This document shows, piece by piece, positions 58,845 through 64,000 of a DNA stretch of 64,000 nucleotides (the first letter of the stretch is position 1; the number at the start of each line of letters is the position of its first letter). The DNA is from Opitutaceae bacterium. GTDB taxonomy: Bacteria > Verrucomicrobiota > Verrucomicrobiia > Opitutales > Opitutaceae. Both the position numbers and the translations under genes were made by a program. Below the pieces are notes generated by a model. That model was given only the letters and a program-made list of their open reading frames with translations. It was not told the DNA's origin and made no database searches. Location of the stretch: assembly GCA_003151515.1 (NCBI GenBank), contig PLXS01000037.1, positions 1 to 64,000 of the forward strand, given 5' to 3'.

Positions 58845-59960
58845 ATGAAGATCAAAACGCTAGCCATCACAGTAGCCGCGCTCGCCGTCCTGTGCGTCCT
58901 CGCCTACCTGGGCAACCGCCCGGCGGCGCCCGAGGCGACGGACCCGAGGGTCGGCCAGCCTGTGCTCGGGCCCGACATCGTCTCGAAGGCCTCCAGCCTC
59001 ACGATCTCCGACGCGGGCAAGAAGGTGGAGCTCGCCCGGCAGCCCGACGGCTCGTGGCGCGTGCCGAGCTACTACGACCTGCCGGCCGACTTCGACAAGG
59101 TCGCCCACCTGATCCAGGACCTGAATGAGTCGAAGGTCGACCGGTTCGTCACCTCGAACCCCGAGCGGCTGTCCCGCATGGGCTTTGCCGACTCGTCCAT
59201 CTCGCTCGGCGACGCGTCGGGCAAGACGATCTGGAGCGTCACCTTCGGGCGCACGCCGGAAAGCGGCAACGGGAAGTTCATCCGCTTCGGCTCGGAGCCC
59301 GCGGCATTCTTCTCGGGGCTGCACGTGTGGCTGGACACGGACGCCAAGGGCTGGGCCGACTCGAGGCTCGCCAGCCTCAAGGCGGACGACGTCGCGAGCG
59401 TCGAGATTCCCTTCGACGGGGAGCCGGCCGTGGTGGCGAGCCGCGCGAAGAAGGACGCCGCCTGGTCGGCCAAGGCGCCGGCGGGCAGAAAGCTCGCGCC
59501 GGACAAGGTGGCATCGCTCGTCTCAATCCTGACGACGCTCAGGTTCAGCGAGACGGCCGCCGTCGACGACCCGCAGGCGGCGGAGGCCTCACGGCACATG
59601 AGGGCGTTCAAGATGACGACCTTCGACGGGAAGACCCTCACGGTCGCGCTGGGGCGAAGGCCCGAGGAGAAGAAGCCGAAGGCCGCGCCTGCGCCCGCGG
59701 CGGGCGCGCAGGCGAAGCCGGCCGCGGAGGCTAAGGAGGGCCCGGCCAAGGACGAGGCGAAGCCCGAACCGGCCAAGGCGGCGCAGCCCGAGTTCGAGAC
59801 GATTCCGGCGGGGCCCGTCTTCGTGTCCATTGAGAGCTCCGACGCGCACGCCCCGGTCAACGCGCTGATGAAGAGGCGCGCGTTCGAGGTCGACGACTAC
59901 TCGTACACGGGCCTGCCGCAGAGGTCCGATGAGCTCTTCGAGCAGGACAAGGCCAAGTAG
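58845..59960 (+). CDS. DUF4340 lipoprotein/membrane-associated protein
   Basis: A 371-residue protein with an N-terminal membrane or export segment (TLAITVAALAVLCVLAYLG) and two DUF4340 repeats (about 60-165 and 190-270: WRVPSYYDLPADFDKVAHLIQDLNESKVDRFV; DKVASLVSILTTLRFSETAA). An Ala/Lys/Pro linker (about 280-320) precedes a C-terminal domain. DUF4340 genes usually follow gldG-like genes, as here, so this is the probable fourth component of the ABC system. The function is unknown. Confidence 0.75.
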   Translation: MKIKTLAITVAALAVLCVLAYLGNRPAAPEATDPRVGQPVLGPDIVSKASSLTISDAGKKVELARQPDGSWRVPSYYDLPADFDKVAHLIQDLNESKVDRFVTSNPERLSRMGFADSSISLGDASGKTIWSVTFGRTPESGNGKFIRFGSEPAAFFSGLHVWLDTDAKGWADSRLASLKADDVASVEIPFDGEPAVVASRAKKDAAWSAKAPAGRKLAPDKVASLVSILTTLRFSETAAVDDPQAAEASRHMRAFKMTTFDGKTLTVALGRRPEEKKPKAAPAPAAGAQAKPAAEAKEGPAKDEAKPEPAKAAQPEFETIPAGPVFVSIESSDAHAPVNALMKRRAFEVDDYSYTGLPQRSDELFEQDKAK

Positions 59961-59986
59961 GGGCGCGGCCCCGAGAATGCCCTTTA

Positions 59987-60020
59987 CACATATCAACAAT
60001 TGTGGATGCGTTGATATGTG
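59987..60020. promoter_or_regulatory. palindrome over the metF start codon, candidate operator
   Basis: CACATATCAAC (59987-59997) and GTTGATATGTG (60010-60020) are perfect 11-base arms 12 bases apart, extending over the GTG start of metF. It looks like a dimeric repressor site such as those of methionine or S-adenosylhomocysteine regulators; placement on the start would block transcription or translation. As RNA it would also form a hairpin that hides the start codon. The regulator is not in the window. Confidence 0.55.
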
Positions 60021-60899
60021 ATTAAGGCCGACCGACCTATCTCCGAGCTCTTTGCCCAGCGGCGCCCGCTGAGGTCGATCGAGTTCTTCCCGCCCAAGGA
60101 CGATGCGGGGGTCGGCGCGCTGCGCCTCAGCGCCGCGGCGCTAAGGAGGATCACCCCCGACTTCGTGTCCGTCACCTACGGGGCCGGCGGCAGCACGCGC
60201 CAGAGGACCGCCGAGGTGAGCGCGATACTGCGCAGCGAGTTCGGCTTCACCGTCATGCCGCACCTCACCTGCGTCGGCCATTCCAGGGCCGAGCTCGCCG
60301 AGATCGCCGACAGGATCCACGGTGACGGATTCAGAAACGTCATGGCCCTGCGGGGGGACCCGCCGAAGGGCTCCGCGCAGTTCAGCGTGGCGGCCGACGG
60401 GCTGCGGTATGCGAACGAGCTCGTGAGCCTGCTCAAGGAGAGGCACCCGGACCTCTGCCTTGGCGTCGGCGGCTATCCCGAGAAGCACCCGGAGGCGCCG
60501 TCCCCGCAGACGGACCTCGAGAACCTCAGGCGAAAGGTCGACGCCGGCGCCGGGTTCGTCACCACGCAGCTCTTCTTCGACAACGAGGTTTACTACCGCT
60601 TCGTCGAGCGCTGCCGGGCGGCCTCGATCGCCGTCCCGATTGTGCCCGGCCTGATGCCCGTCCTCTCCCTGAAGCAGGTGCAGAGGTTCACCTCGATGTG
60701 CGGCGCGACGATACCCCCCACCCTCGTGCGCAGGCTCGAGGCGGCCGGCGAGGCCGCGGAGATCGTCGAGGCGGTGGGGATCGACTGGGCCCTGGCCCAG
60801 ATCCGGGACCTGCTCGCGCACGGCGCCCCCGGATACCACCTTTACATCCTGAACAGGGCGAAGAGCGCGCTGGCGCTCGCCGCGGGCCTCGTCGCGTAG
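60018..60899 (+). CDS. metF: methylenetetrahydrofolate reductase
   Basis: A 293-residue flavoprotein that reduces 5,10-methylene-THF to 5-methyl-THF for methionine synthesis. Family blocks: RSIEFFPPKDD (catalytic Glu), SVTYGAGGSTRQRT, HLTCVGHSR, MALRGDPPKG (folate-binding Asp), ADGLRYANELV, YPEKHPEAPS, TQLFFDNEVYYRF, and VPGLMPVLS. Lengths match bacterial MetF. The GTG start at 60018 is the only usable one: an in-frame TGA lies two codons upstream, inside the palindrome. Start and operator coincide, a layout that suggests tight repression when methionine is plentiful. Confidence 0.92.
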   Translation: MIKADRPISELFAQRRPLRSIEFFPPKDDAGVGALRLSAAALRRITPDFVSVTYGAGGSTRQRTAEVSAILRSEFGFTVMPHLTCVGHSRAELAEIADRIHGDGFRNVMALRGDPPKGSAQFSVAADGLRYANELVSLLKERHPDLCLGVGGYPEKHPEAPSPQTDLENLRRKVDAGAGFVTTQLFFDNEVYYRFVERCRAASIAVPIVPGLMPVLSLKQVQRFTSMCGATIPPTLVRRLEAAGEAAEIVEAVGIDWALAQIRDLLAHGAPGYHLYILNRAKSALALAAGLVA

Positions 60900-60912
60900 G
60901 CCCGGGGGCGGT

Positions 60913-61293
60913 CTAGCCGCCGGCGAACACGGGCCGGAAGCCGGCCTCGGCAAGTATCCTGGCGACGGCCTCCCGCTGGTCGCCCTGGATCTCGATGCGG
61001 CCCTCCTTCACGGTGCCGCCGCAGCCGCAGACGGCGCGCATCCTCTTCGCAAGCTGCTCCTTCTCCGGAAGACCGATGCCGACGAAGCCGCCGACGACGG
61101 TCACCGTCTTGCCACCCCTTCCGCCCTTCTCGCGGGTTATGTCGACGCTGCCCCGGTTCCCGGGCTTGGGCGCCCCGGGCGGCGCCTTGGCAGGCGCCCG
61201 GGCGGGCGCCTGCGGAAGGCCCGCGGCGTCCAGCGACGCGAACGGATTGTGGCCCAGGCCGGCGCCCCCGCCCGTTGGCACCCGCTCGGTCAC
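60913..61293 (-). CDS. yciH: SUI1/YciH translation initiation factor-like protein
   Basis: A 126-residue SUI1-domain protein. The conserved core is at the C-terminus: TREKGGRGGKTVTVVGGFVGIG, MRAVCGCGGTVKEGRIEIQGDQREAVARIL. The N-terminal half is proline/alanine-rich and disordered (QAPARAPAKAPPGAP), longer than in E. coli YciH. Bacterial SUI1 proteins affect initiation fidelity. It uses a GTG start at 61293 that overlaps the stop of the preceding gene. Confidence 0.88.
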   Translation of the reverse strand: MTERVPTGGGAGLGHNPFASLDAAGLPQAPARAPAKAPPGAPKPGNRGSVDITREKGGRGGKTVTVVGGFVGIGLPEKEQLAKRMRAVCGCGGTVKEGRIEIQGDQREAVARILAEAGFRPVFAGG

Positions 61294-61538
61294 GCGCCGG
61301 GCCCCTTGCGCCCGCAGGAACCCCCCGGGATCGCCGCCTCACCCCCGAGAAACATGAGCGCCTTGGGGTAGCTGCGGTTGCGCAGGAAATGGGCAAGCTG
61401 GGGATGGAGGCCTTCCCCCGCGGCGTCGAGGCACCGGTCCAGGGCCTGCGTCTCGGCCGCGACGGCCGCCGCGTCGGCGCGCCTAATGGCGTCCATCAGG
61501 GCCATGAGTGACTTCTTGATTTGGTCGTCGCAGGGCAT
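61290..61538 (-). CDS. small hypothetical protein upstream of yciH
   Basis: An 82-residue protein, mostly helical (SLMALMDAIRRADAAAVAAETQALDRCLD, HPQLAHFLRNRSYPKALMFL), with no family I recognise. ATG 61538 is preferred to a TTG two codons earlier. Its stop overlaps the yciH start by four bases, so the two are cotranscribed. It may be a conserved small partner of unknown function. Confidence 0.5.
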   Translation of the reverse strand: MPCDDQIKKSLMALMDAIRRADAAAVAAETQALDRCLDAAGEGLHPQLAHFLRNRSYPKALMFLGGEAAIPGGSCGRKGPGA

Positions 61539-61687
61539 GCTCAAGAACGTACCCTAATGCAGAGCCGGCGGTTGTGAAGCGCGATTGCAACCCGCCCGCC
61601 CGCCGGTCCCGGGCTTGAATTAAGGGTTGGCGCGTGCGACTGTTGAGCGCCTGACCTTGGCTGAAGGCGTCCTGCACGCCGCAGAGC

Positions 61688-64000
61688 ATGATGAACCCAC
61701 CGACCCTAGCGACACGCGACAACGCCGACCTTATCGAGGCGATGCACCGGCTATGGCTGGAAAACCCGGAGGGGGTGGACCCGACGTGGCGGGCGTTCTT
61801 CCAGGGCTTCTCCCTCGGCAGCACGGGCGTCCCGATATCGCGCGCCATGGACGCGCAGGCGGCCGGCGAGCCGATCATCGACAGCCTGAAGCAGTCGCAC
61901 GTGCACTACCTGATCGGCGCTTACCGGGCGATCGGCCACCTCCAGGCGCACCTGGACCCTCTGGGCCAGCCGCCGCCGCCGGCGCCGAAGCTCGGCCTCG
62001 CCCAGTTCCACCTGAGCGAGGACGACCTCGACACCGCCTTTGATGTGGGCACCTACCTGGGCGGCGGCCAGATGAGGCTTCGCGATGTCATCGCCTCGCT
62101 GCAGGAGACCTACTGCGGCCACGTGGGCGTCGAGTACGCCCACATCCAGGACCAGGACTGCCGCCTCTGGCTGCAGGAGAGGATCGAGTCGACGCGCCTT
62201 AAGCCCTCGTTCACGAGGCCCCAGCGGGTGCGGATCCTTCGCCAGGTCCACAAGGCGGAGCTCTTCGAGAAGTTCCTGCACACGAAATACGTCGGCCAGA
62301 AGCGCTTCTCCCTCGAGGGCGGCGAGACGATAATCGCGGCCCTGGACGCCGTCATCGACCACTGCCCCGAGGCGGGCGTGGAGGAGGTCGTGATGGGCAT
62401 GGCCCACCGCGGCCGCCTGAACGTCCTGTGCAGCGTGATGCGCAAGTCCTTCGACCAGCTCTTCGAGCAGTTCGCGGAGAACTACATCCCCGACACGGTC
62501 GCGGGCGACGGCGACGTCAAGTACCACCTGGGCTACGAGTCGGTGCTGACGACGCGCTCCGGCAAGAAGGTCGAGGTGCGCCTCGCCGCGAACCCGTCCC
62601 ACCTGGAGATCGTCGACCCCGTGGTCGAGGGCAAGGCGCGCGCGCGCCAGCGCATCCGCGGCGACACCGAGGGCCGAAGGCGCGTGCTCGCACTCCTCAT
62701 CCACGGCGACGCCGCCCTCGCCGGCCAAGGCATCGTCGCGGAGACCCTCAACTTTTCCCAGCTGCCCGGCTACCGCACCGGCGGCACCGTCCACCTGGTG
62801 ATCAACAACCAGATCGGCTTCACGACCGACCCGCGCGACGCGCGCTCGACGCGCTACTGCACCGACGTCGCGAAGATGATCGAGGCTCCCATCTTCCACG
62901 TGAACGGGGACGACCCCGAGGCGGTCTGCATGGCCTCGCAGCTTGCCCTCGACTTCCGCGTCCGCTGGAAGCGCGACGTCTTCGTTGACATGTACTGCTT
63001 CCGACGGCACGGCCACAACGAGACGGACGAGCCCTCGTTCACGCAGCCGATGCTCTACCGCAGGATCGCCGCCCACCCCCAAGTCTCGGCCCTGTACACC
63101 TCGAGCCTCGTCGGCCAGGGCACCATCACGGCGGCCGAGGGCGACTCCATCAAGGCCGAGTATTCGGCGGCCCTCGAGGAGAACCTCGCCAAGGCGAAGC
63201 AGCGGGAGGCCGCCAAGGCCTCCAAGAGGGCGAAGCCCACGGACCCCTACAAGGGCTCGAACGCGGAGTTCCAGCCCGAATACAGCCATGCTCCCGTCGC
63301 GACGGGCGTCGGCGCCGACGCCGTGGGCAGGATCGTGCGGGGGCTCACGACGACGCCCGCCGGCTTCAAGGTGAACCCGAAGATCCGAAGGCTCCTGGAC
63401 GCGCGCCTTCAGTCCTTCAGGGACGGGGGCCCCGTCGACTGGGGCTTCGGCGAGGCGCTCGCCTTCGGCTCCCTTTTGGTCGAGGGCATCCCGGTCAGGC
63501 TCAGCGGCCAGGACTGCGAGCGCGGCACGTTCAGCCACCGCCACGCTGTGCTGGCCGACGTGGACACAGGGGAGAAATACACGCCCCTGAACGGCCTCGA
63601 GCCCAGGCAGGCGCGCTTCTGCGTCTACAACTCCCTGCTCTCGGAGGCCGCGGTGCTCGGGTTCGACTACGGCTACTCGCTCGACTACCCCGATCTGCTC
63701 TGCCTCTGGGAGGCCCAGTTCGGCGACTTCGCGAACGGCGCACAGGTGGTGATCGACCAGTTCATCGTGAGCGGCGAGTCGAAGTGGCAGCGCACGTGCG
63801 GCATCGTGCTGCTGCTTCCCCACGGCTACGAGGGCCAGGGGCCGGAGCACTCGTCGGCGCGCCTCGAGAGGTTCCTGCAGGCCTGCGCCGAGGACAACAT
63901 CCAGGTCGTGAACGTCACGACGCCGGCGCAGTATTTCCACCTCCTGCGGCGCCAGGTGAAGCGCGACTTCCGCAAGCCGCTGGTGGTCATGTCCCCGAAG
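61688..64000 (+). CDS. sucA: 2-oxoglutarate dehydrogenase E1 component (partial, runs off the window)
   Basis: 771 codons of the thiamine-dependent E1 enzyme that decarboxylates 2-oxoglutarate in the TCA cycle; the 3' end lies beyond 64000. N-terminal E1 peptide-binding region LWLENPEGVDPTWRAFFQGF; active-site parts GMAHRGRLNVL, NPSHLEIVDPVVEGKARA, GDAALAGQGIVAET, the ThDP-binding GDDPEAV and INNQIGFTT; then RHGHNETDEPSFTQP and SGQDCERGTFSHRHAVL, LPHGYEGQGPEHSSARLERFLQ in the pyrimidine-binding half. Two ATGs at 61688 and 61691 are in the same frame. The open N-terminal domain and ordinary SucA motifs argue for the SucA, not the KGD-fused type. Confidence 0.92.
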   Translation, partial: MMNPPTLATRDNADLIEAMHRLWLENPEGVDPTWRAFFQGFSLGSTGVPISRAMDAQAAGEPIIDSLKQSHVHYLIGAYRAIGHLQAHLDPLGQPPPPAPKLGLAQFHLSEDDLDTAFDVGTYLGGGQMRLRDVIASLQETYCGHVGVEYAHIQDQDCRLWLQERIESTRLKPSFTRPQRVRILRQVHKAELFEKFLHTKYVGQKRFSLEGGETIIAALDAVIDHCPEAGVEEVVMGMAHRGRLNVLCSVMRKSFDQLFEQFAENYIPDTVAGDGDVKYHLGYESVLTTRSGKKVEVRLAANPSHLEIVDPVVEGKARARQRIRGDTEGRRRVLALLIHGDAALAGQGIVAETLNFSQLPGYRTGGTVHLVINNQIGFTTDPRDARSTRYCTDVAKMIEAPIFHVNGDDPEAVCMASQLALDFRVRWKRDVFVDMYCFRRHGHNETDEPSFTQPMLYRRIAAHPQVSALYTSSLVGQGTITAAEGDSIKAEYSAALEENLAKAKQREAAKASKRAKPTDPYKGSNAEFQPEYSHAPVATGVGADAVGRIVRGLTTTPAGFKVNPKIRRLLDARLQSFRDGGPVDWGFGEALAFGSLLVEGIPVRLSGQDCERGTFSHRHAVLADVDTGEKYTPLNGLEPRQARFCVYNSLLSEAAVLGFDYGYSLDYPDLLCLWEAQFGDFANGAQVVIDQFIVSGESKWQRTCGIVLLLPHGYEGQGPEHSSARLERFLQACAEDNIQVVNVTTPAQYFHLLRRQVKRDFRKPLVVMSPK

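Noticed and set aside
1..64000. CRISPR array, prophage or intact insertion sequence
   Set aside because: No regularly spaced direct repeats, no phage structural genes, and no intact transposase with terminal repeats were seen.

Overview
The window is GC-rich bacterial chromosome with dense, mostly operon-like genes and standard TGA/TAA/TAG stops. The gene mix points to Verrucomicrobiota, most likely an Opitutales relative, but no rRNA or ribosomal protein gene is present, so this is inference. The supporting mix is an alternative complex III (ACIII) type cluster, a eukaryote-type glutamine synthetase, dnaX beside the SRP RNA, GxGYxYP and DUF2298 proteins, secreted mannanases, and 2-oxoglutarate dehydrogenase.

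Layout. 1-470: a decayed tRNA-Met 3' half and a terminator, probably an old attachment site. 516-2808: a GH5 mannanase and a carbohydrate-binding protein. 2919-9421 (minus): a respiratory cluster in transcription order ActA pentaheme cytochrome, ActC-ActD fusion, ActE, a small membrane protein, a CcoN homologue, CcoO, cytochrome c. ActB is absent, and the CcoN homologue has lost five of its six metal-ligand histidines. 9865-13760: Ste24-type protease, GlcG/HbpS-like protein, secreted alpha-amylase, small secreted protein. 14309-16099: GxGYxYP protein. 16068-21307 (minus): two PAS histidine kinases, two stand-alone receivers and an HTH-receiver chimera. 21596-26663: membrane proteins of glycosyltransferase type, a methyltransferase and a phosphoribosyltransferase. 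26763-30077: esterase, MFS transporter and GH26 mannanase. 30163-33947: RidA, a creatininase pair, a DUF3300 lipoprotein and a PhzF protein. 33955-39092 (minus): O-antigen-ligase-like protein, FecR protein and CHASE2 adenylate cyclase. 39250-41800: a lower-GC island with a broken GT39 glycosyltransferase and a serine recombinase remnant. 41839-47829: glutamine synthetase with a sigma-54-like promoter, a mini-kinase/PP2C/cyclotransferase operon, dnaX with an A10 slippery site, SRP RNA, and an ECF sigma operon. 47964-52279: a MacAB-like export system. 52587-59960: leuA, rlmN, and a Gld-like ABC system with a DUF4340 protein. 60018-64000: metF with a palindrome over its start codon, yciH, and the first 771 codons of sucA.

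How the genes work together. The organism appears to degrade plant or algal mannan and starch outside the cytoplasm (GH5, GH26, GH13, esterase, MFS) and oxidise carbon through the TCA cycle (SucA) into a quinol pool served by an ACIII-like complex. It exports polysaccharide (Wzy-like, FecR, GT39). The most unusual feature is the respiratory cluster: a NrfD-type quinol module with eight predicted c hemes, no ActB iron-sulfur subunit, and a heme-copper oxidase fold kept without its metal sites.
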